A stretch of DNA of 64,000 nt from Macrosoma leucophasiata (GCA_036365455.1 JAWQUS010000026.1:10930001-10994000); one strand, 5' to 3'; shown: positions 1 through 9,745, counted from the first letter of the stretch. The notes: a model not told the origin generated them from the letters alone. Program-made: numbers and translations.

Positions 1-21
1 GTGTTCTAGTCAGTAATGTTT

Positions 22-117
22 TACTGGTGGTAGAGCTCCAGTGACGGAGCTCACGGGCGTAGGCATCACCGCATTACCTAATATACTTGCCTAAATGGTA
101 GTGTTCTGTACTGTGTA
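22..117 (+). repeat. Family A retroelement copy, 3'-truncated
   Basis: The 5' end of family A is seen here (ACTGGTGGTAGAGCTCC, then the small palindrome GAGCTCC/GGAGCTC), and it breaks off after the TGGTAGTGTTC motif. Full-length copies elsewhere run about 285 bp to an ACATAAAAAA tail. It carries no coding sequence. The family looks like a fixed-length non-autonomous retroelement or the 3' end of a LINE; its class is not certain. Confidence 0.75.
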
Positions 118-127
118 ATGCAATGTT

Positions 128-284
128 TAATTTATCATCACCGTCGTCACTTCAGCCGAAACGTTCACTACTGGACAAAAAGTGCCCAAAGACACCCACA
201 GCAAGTTGTGGGTCATCAGGGGAGAATATGCCATAATCGCCACGCTTGGCAGGCAGATTGCAGTGGCGGTAGCTTTATCGCGAG
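128..284 (-). repeat. Element D (short retroelement with RTE-type 3' tail)
   Basis: Read on the minus strand, this has a body with GCGATAAA, CTACCGCCACTGCAAT and AAGCGTGGCGATTATGGCAT, followed by TCCAGTAGTGAACG and GGCTGAAGTGACGACGGTGATGATAA. That last part resembles the 3' end of the RTE fragments in this window. Related copies lie at 27018-27222, 34313-34445, 38216-38330 and 63838-63990. I infer it is a SINE-like passenger of an RTE element; no pol III boxes were identified. Confidence 0.6.
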
Positions 285-558
285 ACGCTGATGTCCATTG
301 TGTTATTTTTATTGGAATGGTTTGACTACCATTGTTTGGACGCTGATGTCCATTGCGTTATTTTTATTGGAATGGTTTGACTACCATTGTTTGGATGCTG
401 ATATCCATCGCGTTATTTTTATTGGAATGGTTTGACTACCATTGTTTGGACGCTGATGTCCATCGCGTTATTTTTATTGGAATGGTTTGACTACCATTGT
501 TTGGACGCTGATGTCCATCGCGTTATTTTTATTAGAATGGTTTGACTACCATTCTTTG
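284..558 (+). repeat. 55-bp tandem repeat, five units
   Basis: Five consecutive 55-bp units begin GACGCTGATGTCCAT at 284, 339, 394, 449 and 504. They differ by only a few substitutions. Each contains TATTGGAATGGTTTGACTAC. The array directly abuts the end of element D, and the TGGAATGGTTTGAC core also occurs next to D at 27,020, so the unit probably derives from D-associated sequence. Confidence 0.9.
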
Positions 559-1280
559 GTTGATTGACTGCACAAGCGGAAGAATTCTCTTCCATTAAAC
601 GGCGATGGGGTCGTCACGCACCGATGCCTTCCAACGGATACCTAATACCGGCTTATTGTCTGATGAATAATATTATCGTAGAACAACAATATGCTATTGA
701 TAGCAGCAAACAGAGCAACTGTCAAAAACACACCAAGGATTTATATTTACCCAAGCGGCCTGCAATTTTGTGCAAGCGGCCAAGCAATGGCTGTATTTGA
801 AAAATATGTATCGCAAAGAAAAATGGACTTCATGACAATGATATAAAATTCAATTTCCAGCAAAAAACTGCACAGATCCGCGTTCAATGTGACAATACAA
901 ATTGTAACTAGCAAAACGTAGAATTTCGCAATAACAGTGCAAGTGATACAATTATGACGCACAATTTTGAGTCTTATTTGGATGACAGTAAAGTATGTTT
1001 ATATTTGTGAGATTAGTAAAAAAAGTTTTTTCTTTTTTCCTGGGGTACCAGTGAATTGCAACAGTCGAGTGGAAAATATGAGAAAATTCTTTTGAATACA
1101 CAGCTTTAATCTCCAAAGAGTTTGCTTAGAATGCTAAATTGGCTTGGTATTCAAACCTCTGGATATTAGTTCACTAAACATGTTTGTGAATGTCATTTTT
1201 TGGTGTTTTATAATCTGCCTGGTGGTGTTAACAGGCTCGCTACCTATTATTAGATAAGACAGACTTTTACTGTCAGATTA
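559..1280. other. No recognised feature
   Basis: AT-rich sequence with only short unconserved reading frames. I see no RNA gene, terminal repeats or coding motif. Confidence 0.6.
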
Positions 1281-1548
1281 TCGAATGAGCGAATGACTAA
1301 ACAGATATACAATGTGAATGTGGATGGCTGCAGAGGCCCAGGAAGTCCAAGGCTGACTTACCATGACCAAATAGGTCGAGTTCTGTCTGATGGTGAGGTC
1401 ATAAGTCTTAGGAATCGGCGTGCATGTATGAAGAGAATGATGAAGATAGATGAGGCACGAGAGGTATGTCAGGACCGGGACATCTGGCGCTCTACACTCT
1501 CTGCCTACCCCGTTAGGGACCTAGCGTGAAGATACATACATAAATACA
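1281..1548 (+). pseudogene. LINE-C fragment: non-LTR retrotransposon ORF2 C-terminus
   Basis: The plus strand encodes MSNERMTKQIYN, then GPGSPRLTYHDQIGRVLSDG, then NRRACMKRMMKIDEAREVCQ and DRDIWRSTLSAYP, followed by a stop. This is the typical extreme C-terminus downstream of the reverse transcriptase in one insect non-LTR lineage. A longer fragment of the same lineage lies at 45985-46503 and supplies the AVLTQTLLYGSESWV region. The piece lacks the whole catalytic RT and is dead. Confidence 0.75.
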
Positions 1549-1554
1549 GACTTT

Positions 1555-1800
1555 TACTGGTGGTAGAGTTCCAGTCTAGGAGCTCGAGGGCGTAGGCAAA
1601 ACCGTATTACCTAATCTATCTGCCGCTAAATGGTAGTGTTCAGCACTATCGTGTTCCGGTTAGATGACAATGTATGGCCCCGTCATAACTATCACAGGAC
1701 ACATCTAAGGACTCAAGGCTGGTAACGCATCTGCATTTTGATCCCTGGTTTTTGTGAAGACGTCTATAGGCTGCAGTCATCACTTAATTATGATTTGCCG
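1555..1800 (+). repeat. Family A, sub-type b
   Basis: A recognisable 5' end (ACTGGTGGTAGAGTTCCAG) continues through CGGTTAGATG and the CCCCGTCATAACTATCACAG signature of sub-type b to the CTGCAGTCATCACTTAA segment. The 3' tail is degraded. It lies head-to-head with the next copy, making a large imperfect palindrome. Confidence 0.8.
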
Positions 1801-1823
1801 CCGTGACTGTAATGCGGTTGTTC

Positions 1824-2107
1824 TTTTTTTTATGTAATGGAAGTGGCAAACAAGCATGCAGTTCACATTGATGTTAAGTGATGACTGCAGCCTATAGACA
1901 CCTACACAAACACTAGAGGTCAAAATGCAGATGCGTTACCACTTCTGAGGCCTATAGTGTGATGCCTTTGTTCCGGAAATTACAGGGCCGTAAATTACCA
2001 CCTGACCGGAACACGATAGTGCTGAACACTTCCATTTAGCGGCAAGTATATTAGGTAATGCGGTGGTGGCGCCCGCGAGCTCCGTCACTGGAGCTCTACC
2101 ACCAGTA
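1824..2107 (-). repeat. Family A, sub-type a, near full length
   Basis: Inverted full-length copy: the reverse of the poly(A) tail (TTTTTTTATGTAATGG) is at the left and the reversed 5' end (GAGCTCTACCACCAGT) at the right. It forms an inverted pair with the copy at 1555-1800. Confidence 0.85.
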
Positions 2108-2443
2108 AATATATCAACAGCTTAGATAAAATCTATAAAAGATTTTATCGAGAAATACGAAAAGGTATCGTGTTATACAATAACATGCCAATTCTTGGAT
2201 TATTCCGTGTTTTCAAGCTTTTCACCCAATCCCAACAAAACATATATTTAGTATTTGAATGTCGAACATAAACGTGTTCATATTTTAATCCCTCAAAGGG
2301 ATGACAGTGTAACCGACCCTCAGATTTTCCAATAATAAGGGCATTATGAAATTTACTTCATATATTAATCCCTCGGGAATTATCTGTTATCTTTTTGGTC
2401 TAGGTAACGTTCAGCGTTCGAAATGTAACCCTAAATAATAACT
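2108..2443. other. No recognised feature
   Basis: AT-rich spacer between two family A copies. No coding or structural signal seen. Confidence 0.5.
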
Positions 2444-2722
2444 AGTTCCAAGCAGCTCGAAGGCGTAGGCACCACCGCATTACCTAATGCATCTGCCGCT
2501 AAATGGTAGTGTTCAGCACTATTGTGTTACGGTTAGATGATAATATATGACCCCGTAATAACTATCACAGAGACATAATCACATAACACCTTAGGTCTCA
2601 GGGGTGGCAACGCATCTGCACTTTGACCTCTGGTTTTTGTGTAAATGTCTATAGGCTGCAGTCACCATTTAACATCAATGTGAACTGAATGCTTGCTTGC
2701 CTCCTTCGTTATATAAAAAAAA
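2444..2722 (+). repeat. Family A, sub-type b
   Basis: Starts within the degraded 5' end (GTTCCAAGCAGCTCGA) and runs to a poly(A) tail (TTATATAAAAAAAAC). It carries the sub-type b signature (GGTTAGATGATAATATATGA, AACTATCACAGAGACATA). Confidence 0.8.
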
Positions 2723-2792
2723 CAATAATCGTTGTAGTTAAGTGCCATTTCGTATAGTTATTATTTAAACTGTATTTTTAAGATCACACAAA

Positions 2793-3155
2793 CTGCTCAA
2801 TAGTCTATTGGTAACAGGCCACTCCTGCTCCTCTGGGATCCTGGTTATCCCTCTGAGGTGTTCCCTCGGTGCTACAATATGGGGTTCTTCAAAAATGGCG
2901 TCAAAAGAATCCTTCAGGGCTGGCAGCACGTTGGCAACGCCCCCGGTGTTGCAAATGTTCATAAGCGACGGTGACTACTTTCCATCACGTGGCCCGTCTG
3001 CTTGTCCGTCAATCCTCTGACATAAAAAAATCCTGGTCTTTTATTGGGATTTTTCCATTTTGTGGTAGTTTTCCAGTGACAGCTTTGGAGTTTGGTAATA
3101 TGCTCAGATATATCTCGCCACCTGTTACCGTGGGCCAAAAGGTAACCGATATAGA
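2793..3155 (+). repeat. tRNA-derived SINE B interrupted by a family N tail
   Basis: A degraded SINE B head (CTATTGGTAACAGGCCACTC) is followed by family N sequence at about 2845-3030. That insert has GCTACAATATGGGGTTCTTC, CGGTGACTACTTTCCATCAC and an ACATAAAAAAA end. The SINE B body then resumes with TATTGGGATTTTTCC and GCCACCTGTTACCGTGGGCC. ATCCTGG occurs at both junctions (2838-2844 and 3030-3036) and may be the target-site duplication, although some SINE B sequence is missing. Confidence 0.6.
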
Positions 3156-3165
3156 GACAAAAATA

Positions 3166-3240
3166 ATGACCCCTCGGGAGTGTCAATGCATCTGTATTTT
3201 GAACTCTGGTTCGTGTGTAAATATCAGACTGCAGTATGTA
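3166..3240 (+). repeat. Family A fragment
   Basis: The CCTCGGGAGTGTCAATGCAT to AGACTGCAGT segment corresponds to the middle of family A. Both ends are lost. Confidence 0.55.
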
Positions 3241-3243
3241 CCT

Positions 3244-3525
3244 ACTAATGGTAGAGCTCCAGTGACGGAGCTCGCGAGCGTCTGCATTACCTAATTAATT
3301 TACTTGCCGCTAAATGGTAAAGTTCAGTACTATCGTGTTCCGTTCAGGTGGTAATGTACGGCCCTGTAATTTCCGTCATAGAGCCATAACACCTTAGGCC
3401 TCGGGAGTGGTAACGCATCTGTATTTTGACCTTGGTCTTCGTGCGGGTGTCTATAGGCTGCAGTCATCACTTAACATCAATGTGAACTGCACGCTTATTT
3501 GCCACTTCCATTACATAAAAAAAAA
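3244..3525 (+). repeat. Family A, sub-type a, full length
   Basis: Runs from ACTAATGGTAGAGCTCCAG to ATTACATAAAAAAAAA. It carries the sub-type a signature (CCTGTAATTTCC, CCTTAGGCCTCGGGAGTGG, GACCTTGGTCTTCG). A further decayed piece of the same 3' region (GCGAACTGCATACTTGTTTG) follows at 3549-3575. Confidence 0.85.
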
Positions 3526-3610
3526 TGTAGTAGGTTCTATACATCCATGCGAACTGCATACTTGTTTGCCAACTTTATATATAAATAACCGTTAATTTAA
3601 AACTAGCTGT

Positions 3611-4454
3611 CACGTCGGGCGTCGGGACACTGCGCGTGGGGACGCTCGGCATCGGGACGCGGGGCGTCGCGACGCTCGGCATCAGCGTCGGGACGCTGGG
3701 CGTCGGGACGCTGGGCGTTGGGACCTTGGGCGTCGGAACGCTCGACGTCGGGACACTCGGCGTCGGGACGCTCGGCGTCGGGACGCTCGGCGTCGGGACG
3801 CTCGGCGTCGGGACGCTGGGCTTCGGATCACTGGGCGTCGGGACGCTCGGCGTCGGGACGTTCGGCGTCGGGACGCTCGGCGTCGGGACGCTCGGCGTCG
3901 GGACGCTCGGCGTCGGGACGCTCGGCGTCGGGACGCTCGGCGTCGGGACGCTCGGCGTCGGGACGCTCGGCGTCGGGACGCTCGGCGTCGGGACGCTCGG
4001 CGTCGGGACGCTGGGCGTCGGGACGCTGGGCGTCGGGACGCTGGGCGTCGGGACGCTGGTCATCGGGACGCTGGGCGTCGGGACGCTCGGCGTCGGGACG
4101 CTCGGCGTCGGATCGCTCGGCGTCGGGACGCTCGAAGTCGGGACGCTCGGCGTCGGGACGCTCGGCGTCGGGACGCTCGGCGTCGGGACGCTTGGCGTCG
4201 TGACGCTGGGCGTCGCGACCTTGGGCGTCGCGACCTTGGGCGTCGGGACGCTCGGCGTCGGGACGCTGGGCGTCGGGACGCTGGGCGTCGGGACGCTGGG
4301 CGTCGGGACGCTGGGCGGCGGGACGCTCGGCGTCGGGACGCTGGCCGTCGGGACGCTCGGCGTCGGGACGCTGTGCGTCGGGACGCTCGGCGTCGGGATG
4401 CTCGGCGTCGGGACGCTCGGCGTCGGGACGCTCGTCGCTGGGCGTCTGGACGCT
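3611..4454. repeat. CpG-rich 15-bp minisatellite, about 56 units
   Basis: The unit is GGACGCTCGGCGTCG, repeated for about 844 bp. The commonest variant has G instead of C at position 8, and rarer variants are scattered. The unit is itself a small palindrome (GACGC, then TCG, then GCGTC) with several CpG sites, in sharp contrast to the AT-rich surroundings. Because 15 is a multiple of three, several frames stay open: the minus strand gives a 313-residue TPSVP repeat and the plus strand a VGTLG repeat. I regard these as products of repeat geometry rather than genes. Homopolymeric runs and terminal repeats are absent. Confidence 0.95.
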
Positions 4455-4789
4455 ATAAGGTATATATATACGAAGGTATAATTATACATAAAAGTATATT
4501 CAATAAGAAAAACCACATTCTATTCAGAAATACATTCTTAAAAAGACAGTAGATAATTATAGGAGTAAATGCCTTCTTGAAAAACTTCAATGAGGTGTTT
4601 AGACTCTCATAAAAAGAAAAAAATAAATGTTAACATCCGGAACAATAACACAATACGTTAAAAAAATACGTTTACTGTATGCCCCCTTGGACCCCTTAAT
4701 ATTTTCATTTTCTTATTTTTAGTAATTAATTTTGTCTTTATAGCGGTAACAGATATATATGATTTGCGAAAACGTTAGCTTTCTAGCTA
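4455..4789. other. No recognised feature
   Basis: AT-rich sequence between the minisatellite and an L repeat. No coding motif seen. Confidence 0.5.
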
Positions 4790-4930
4790 TCACTATTTAT
4801 GAGATAGGTGCAGCCTGGTGACAGACAGACGGATGGACGTACAGACAGACAGACAGACATTAGTAAACCGTGAGAATTAGTAAACCGTAGGGTCCGTTTT
4901 TACCTTTTAGGTACGAAACCCCCTAGAAGA
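4790..4930 (+). repeat. Repeat L copy with GACA microsatellite
   Basis: CAGCCTGGTGACAGACAGAC and the later GTAGGGTCCGTTTTTACC match the copy around 30,700-31,080, where the family is interrupted by MITE Q. The GACA repeats are internal to the family. The family is not classified. Confidence 0.55.
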
Positions 4931-5089
4931 TAAAAGATAGATACAGAATAGTTAAAAATATTCGATATGATTCTTTAAGTTGTCATAACTTTTTTATTTC
5001 TGAACCGATTGACACGAAACGAACACTCAATGTTTAGTAAAACTTACCACAGTATATTGGTGAAACTGCAAATCGGATAAGCTATTTCT

Positions 5090-5335
5090 GAAATTAGCGT
5101 GCACAAACACACAGACAAGCAGACATTTTTCCGGGATAAAAAGTAGTTGTTGTGCGCCAAAGGTTAAAGTATAATTATATCAAAATTTCATCGTAATCGG
5201 ACCGGTAGATTTTGTGTGATGCTTGAACAAACAAACAGACAGACAGACAGACAGACAGATAGACAGACAGACAGACAGACAAAATTTTTTCTAATCACAT
5301 ATTTGTGTTCGGTATCGATCTAGTCACATCCCCTG
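5090..5335 (+). repeat. Decayed F-type repeat with (GACA)n microsatellite
   Basis: The fragment CAAAATTTCATCGTAATCGG followed by a tail of ACAGACAGACAG (about 5227-5283) matches the 3' half of the F family. Other copies of that family contain CAAATTTCATTAAAATCGGT followed by a similar run (46,920-46,990). The microsatellite is one of the longest pure runs in the window. Confidence 0.6.
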
Positions 5336-5820
5336 GTATTTTTTTATATATTTTAATGTACAGAATTCACACTTCTACAGTCTTATTATAAGTATAGATA
5401 ATAATGTTATTCATTATAACCTATAAGTCTTATTCAACGGCGGAAATCAGCTGAATAAAAATGAACGCAATGTTTAAACAGGAAAAACAGTATTTGTTTT
5501 ATAAATAGAGCATTAAAATTATTTTGTTTGTACGTGGTGTCCAATTTAATGAGTCAGGATAAATGTCGAGCGATAATAACCTTTATCGAATGGATTTTAA
5601 GGCGAAGGTGATAAGTAATAGAGGTTTTGTTGGGCCATAAAGTTGGCGTTTATAAGTTATAAGCGGCCGCGATTAGCGGATGCTGTTTTAATACAAATAT
5701 GATTTATTTTGTTGTCCCGTCAAATAAGGTTTAGGCAAGTTTATTAGTACATTCAAAAACTGACCAGTAAAGAGTAGTCAAAGTTTAATTACTTACGTAC
5801 CTCTAGTGATAACCACATTT
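5336..5820. other. No recognised feature
   Basis: Mostly AT-rich. A moderately GC-richer block around 5,520-5,690 is neither coding nor a repeat that I recognise. Confidence 0.5.
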
Positions 5821-5956
5821 TACTGGTGGTAGAATTCCAGTGTAGGATCTCAAGGGCGTAGGCACCACCGCATCACCTAATTTACCTGCCGCTAAATGGT
5901 AGTGTTCAGCACTATTGTGTTCCGGTTAGATGGTAAGTAATGTATGGCCCCGTTAA
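5821..5956 (+). repeat. Family A, sub-type b, 3'-truncated
   Basis: Has an intact 5' end (TACTGGTGGTAGAATTCCAG). The copy stops after ATGTATGGCCCCGTTAATAG. Confidence 0.75.
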
Positions 5957-5960
5957 TAGT

Positions 5961-6445
5961 AAAAATCACATTTTTTTTAACCATACAAAAAGTCCGTATC
6001 TATCAAATCTTTGACACATTATTTCATTCTGAGGCAATACGAAGTTTGCCGGGTCGCCTAGTAGTTTATACAGAAACTAGCTATTGCACGCGGCTTCGCC
6101 CGCGTGGGTGTCGATTTATAAATAGTTTTTCCTGAATTTTCTTTGCTATTAACCTTACGGAGCCCGAGACCTTTCTAACGAATGCAAGACCGTGGAAATC
6201 GGTTCGTGCGTTCTGGAGTTATAGAGTCAGGAAGGCAAACCCGACTTATTTTTATATTATAGACTAGCTGTTGCCCGCGGCTTCGCCCGCATGTATGTCG
6301 TTTTATAATCCTGAATTGATTCTTTGCTATAAACCTAACAGAGCCCGTGACCTTTCCAACGAATGCAAAACCGTGGAAATCGGTTCGTCCGTTCTCGAGT
6401 TATAGCGTCAGGAAGGAAAACCCGACTTATTTTTATATAATAGAT
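5961..6445. repeat. Cluster of F-type repeats
   Basis: Three pieces lie together. A reversed F head (AATACGAAGTTTGCCGGGTC) is at about 5980-6060. Two forward copies start ACTAGCT(A/G)TTGC and carry CGGCTTCGCCCGC, at 6076-6262 and 6263-6445. The two forward copies are tandem and share CGTGGAAATCGGTTCGT and AACCCGACTTATTTTTATAT. The family is one I recall as ubiquitous in insect and especially lepidopteran genomes; its class is uncertain. Confidence 0.65.
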
Positions 6446-6589
6446 ATAAAAATAAGTAATAGTAGGTACGTATCTACAAGGAATCATAACAGTGCACATC
6501 TTAATTTGTCCATAAATAATGTATGTTAAGAGATACCAACCATTTCCCGGCTCTAACAGTACTGTTCAAATAACACGGTTATATGTGGT

Positions 6590-6795
6590 ATGTATGTATC
6601 TTCACGCCAAGACCCTCACGGGATAGGCAGAGAGTGTGGAGTACCAGATATCCCGGTGCGGGACACAACCCCTGCTTCTTCTACATTCGTCATTCTCTTC
6701 ATACATGGCTGCCGATTCCTAAAACTCTTGACCCCCGCCTGACTGCCTTCAGACAGTACTCGACCTATTAAGTCAAGGTTGGTCAATCTTGGTCT
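6590..6795 (-). pseudogene. LINE-C fragment: ORF2 C-terminus
   Basis: The minus strand reads through the same C-terminal region as 1281-1548. On the plus strand this shows as TTCACGCCAAGACCCTCACG, AGAGAGTGTGGAG and GACTGCCTTCAGACAGTACT. It is frame-disrupted, lacks RT motifs, and is immediately followed by a SINE B copy. Confidence 0.65.
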
Positions 6796-7077
6796 AACTG
6801 CTTCAGTAGCCTAGTGATAGCAGGCCACTACTGCTACGCTGGGGTCCTGGGACGATTCCCGGAGCTATCAGAGATAACGATGTAAAGTCCTTTATCTCTG
6901 GTTCTATTGGGTTTTTTCCATTTTCTGGAAATTTCCCAGTACCTCGAAGTTTAGTAATGTGCCTGAGAGTGTCAACAGGCTCGCCACTTGTTACATGGGC
7001 CAAAACGTAACCGGTGAATCGTGGGTATTTGCATGTTTGCTTGAATGCATGCATTTACCTCTGCCTACCCCTTCGTT
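6796..7077 (+). repeat. tRNA-derived SINE B, near full length
   Basis: The head AGTAGCCTAGTGATAGCAGG contains an A-box-like block, followed by a degraded B-box region (GGGACGATTCCC). The body runs through GGGCCAAAACGTAACCGGTG to CTCTGCCTACCCCTTCG. The tRNA-like head and constant body identify a pol III SINE. Confidence 0.8.
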
Positions 7078-7137
7078 ATGTAATAATATATATTTTATAT
7101 ATAATTATGTATAAAATAACGTTATGTAACATATATC

Positions 7138-7190
7138 TAAACAGATACACATTGCGGATAACGATGAATGTAGAGGCCCCCCAAGATTGA
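7138..7190 (+). pseudogene. Short LINE-C fragment
   Basis: TAAACAGATACACATTGCGG and GTAGAGGCCCCCCAAGATTG align with the TKQIYN...RGPGSPRL coding stretch of LINE-C at 1290-1360. Confidence 0.45.
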
Positions 7191-7215
7191 CCAAAAAACG
7201 TAACTTTACGCCTGT

Positions 7216-7430
7216 ATAAATGGTAGTGTTCAGCACTATCGTGTTCCGGTCAGGTGGTGTTGTACGGCCCTGTAATTTCCGGCACAGAGGCGTAGCACCT
7301 TAGGCCTCAGGAGTGGTAACGCATCTGCACTTTGACCTTGGTCTTTGTGTGGGTGTCTATAGGCTGCAGTCATCACTTGACATCAATGTGAACTGCATGC
7401 ATGTTTGCCACTTTCATTACATAAAAAAAA
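7216..7430 (+). repeat. Family A, sub-type a, 5'-truncated
   Basis: Begins at AATGGTAGTGTTCAGCACT and retains an intact poly(A) 3' end. Truncation of the 5' end with an intact 3' tail is the expected pattern for target-primed reverse transcription. Confidence 0.85.
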
Positions 7431-8086
7431 TTGTAGCTTTTAAAACGACGGCCATAGATTTGCATAACTCAGTCACCTATATTTACTTACCTGTTTACAC
7501 CTGGTAGCTATGCCAGGTAGCCAGGAACGAAAATACGTAGAAAATACATCACAGACCTATTTTATGTTTAAAACTTTTAGTTTCAAACACATTTGATTGC
7601 TAAACAAATAGGTGAAACTTGCTGTATTTTTTTTTCAAAAACAAATTTTGAATATATGCAAGACGTGTTTGTTTATGTATGAAATTAGATTAAAAAAAAG
7701 TTTCATTCGGTAAACAGATCGGTGAAGGTCTACCTAGATTCGGATCTTAGACTTCACTCTAATAACTAATCACGATAGTATCACAAATTTATCGTCTCAT
7801 CTTGGGTCGAGTTCAATTAGTGGCCCAAATTGTCGCCATGCTTCAAGGTCCGACAAATTGAATATGTCAGTATTTGATATACTCTAGATTATTTGATAGA
7901 TTCTAGAATAAATTAAAAATAAATAATAATAAAAATTGTTTATTTATAAAATAGATCACAAAGAAGATATACATGAATTTTCTTAACTATATAAAATAAG
8001 GGATGGTTTGTATTCGTACCTGAACTAGGTATGGAATGGAAATTTTAATTATTTAAATAATAAACTTTAAATAGTTTTAAAGTTAG
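7431..8086. other. No recognised feature
   Basis: AT-rich, no convincing coding region or RNA. Confidence 0.5.
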
Positions 8087-8142
8087 TTTCACATACTTTT
8101 AAGTATGTGAAGTTAATTTCACATACTTTTAAGTATGTGAAA
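8087..8142. repeat. Two consecutive perfect hairpins
   Basis: TTTCACATACTT/AAGTATGTGAA occurs twice in tandem with 30-bp spacing (8087-8111 and 8117-8142). Each copy is self-complementary. Confidence 0.75.
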
Positions 8143-8409
8143 TCAACACTACATTTATTATTTTTATGCAATGAACACTACAAAATTAGATAATTACACC
8201 AAAAAACAAAAAACATCGAATAAAATTCGATCTTTCACACCACCCACAAAACTCTGTTGATAAGTGCATACAGCACCGTGACGTGACCAGAGTAGAGACA
8301 AAAATGGGAAACTATTTCGTGAGGTAGATATAGGTCCCGGTTTTGCCCCGGTACCCGGTTTTGTACGGGTCTCCGCTACTAGGTTGCCCATCAAAATATG
8401 GCCGATACA

Positions 8410-8624
8410 TTTAATTAAATTGTTTTATCTTTAACAGCCCGCAATCCTTATTTGCGGCCGATTTAATTAGGGTTTCGTATATCATAATAATGAGGAAATA
8501 CTTGTAACCAAATTCTGATAGGCAACCTAGTGGATATATATTATTCTCTAGATTATAAATGTGTAAAAAAATTGGTTTGCAGCATATTTGGATGAATGAC
8601 ATAGTTTTGCAGTTAGATCCTTAC
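8410..8624 (+). repeat. Foldback MITE J, partial
   Basis: The right half (GATAGGCAACCTAGTGGATA, CTCTAGATTATAAAT, GTTTGCAGCATATTTGGATG, TTTTGCAGTTAGATCC) matches one arm of the complete J element at 44157-44444. The opposite arm is not preserved. Confidence 0.6.
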
Positions 8625-8840
8625 ATATTAGGCGTAAAACTACGTTAAAAAAAGACGTGTGGTACTCGGGAACTGCCGCGGTAAAGCTATTGCATTTACA
8701 TAATTATCTAAAATTATGCAAAACAAAATAAAATGCAAATAAAAGAAAAAAAAATGAAACAATAATTTTCTATTAATATTTACCGCTTTTTAAATATTGA
8801 ATGGAAAAACAAACAAAAAAAAAATGAACAAAAACAATCT

Positions 8841-8921
8841 TGGCAGCGGTGGGATTCGAACCCACGCCTCCGAAGAGACTGGTGCCTTAAACCAGCGCCT
8901 AGACCGCTCGGCCACGCTACC
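8841..8921 (-). tRNA. tRNA-Leu (anticodon AAG)
   Basis: The minus strand folds as a class II tRNA of 81 nt. The acceptor GGTAGCG pairs with CGCTGCC and the discriminator is A. The D arm is GCC/GGC. The anticodon stem CTGGT/ACCAG encloses the 7-nt loop TTAAGGC, giving anticodon AAG and hence leucine (decodes CUU/CUC). A long variable arm (around CTCTTCGGAG) and the T arm GTGGG-TTCGAAT-CCCAC follow. The internal A box (GTGGCCGAGCGG) and B box (GGTTCGAATCC) match RNA polymerase III consensus. A run of T residues just downstream on the minus strand (T5 near 8831) can act as terminator. There is no intron and no encoded CCA, as expected for a nuclear gene. All stems are intact, unlike the SINE heads in the window, so this is likely a functional gene. 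Confidence 0.93.
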
Positions 8922-9360
8922 CACGAGGACGGACGGCGAAATTATACATCATTTTCTTTAAATTAGTTTAAAATTTGTAATCCGGAGCGTCCAGTTTTTT
9001 GCGTTACGGAATTTCTGAATTCGGTCCCCGCGCTCAAGGCCCGCGATAGAAGCTATGCAATAGCTTGAAAATATATTTTAAGTCTTTTAATTCACGTTAA
9101 TCATTTACGCCGTAGCGAACTATAATTCATTCTCTTTTCTTGTTTTTATCGCTACCCATAAATTGTCTAGATACGTCACTCTATCAGAGCATTAACAATG
9201 TACGAAAAATTAAGAGTATTTTTTGCTGTAATATTAGAAGAACTAAAGGTCTTATCAATAACAGATAGTGAAAGAACGTCTCCTTTTCTTTTTGTAAGAG
9301 AGAAAATGAGACATTCTACTGATAACAATATGGAAGGTACATAAGTACCTACAGTATCTA
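8922..9360. other. No recognised feature
   Basis: 5' flank of the tRNA gene. It includes a slightly GC-richer patch around 8,990-9,060. Nothing coding was identified. Confidence 0.5.
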
Positions 9361-9627
9361 ACAAGAAATAATGCACATCAACCTCAGGAAGAGACGTCTG
9401 TTTATTTCGGATCTGTAGAGCGTTATCTCTTTCGCACCTTGGTGCGATGGTCGACAATCGTCAAATAGGTAAGTTTATTTGAAGTTTGTTGACCATTTTG
9501 ATCAAGTTTTGACCTATACCGGACTACGGATGCTTACGTAGGCAGTGTGCAGTAGAGACAACGCTCTATAAAGCCGAAACTAGCCGATTGTCACTTTCAT
9601 AGGCTCGATGTGCATTATTTCTTGATG
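9361..9627. repeat. Foldback MITE K, copy 1
   Basis: Long imperfect terminal inverted repeats start AAGAAATAATGCACATC at the left and end GATGTGCATTATTTCTT at the right. They extend inward through GTAGAGCGTTATCTCT and AGAGACAACGCTCTATA. A second copy with the same centre (CTACGGATGCTTACGTAGG) lies at 57700-57932. No coding capacity. The target-site duplication is unclear. Confidence 0.75.
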
Positions 9628-9745
9628 AGCACAGTGTATATTTCTTTATTATATTTTTTTTTACTTGTATACTGACGTGTCTATTGACTCTATTGTCTAT
9701 TGTTGTTCACCATAGTTTAAAGTCGACATTAATTTCATAACTTAT

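Noticed and set aside
284..558. CRISPR-like array
   Set aside because: The units are directly contiguous with no unique spacers, and the DNA is eukaryotic.
3575..4516. 313-residue TPSVP-repeat and 281-residue VGTLG-repeat reading frames
   Set aside because: They follow from a 15-bp tandem repeat lacking stops in several frames on both strands. No signal peptide or unique domain was seen, nor splice or promoter evidence.
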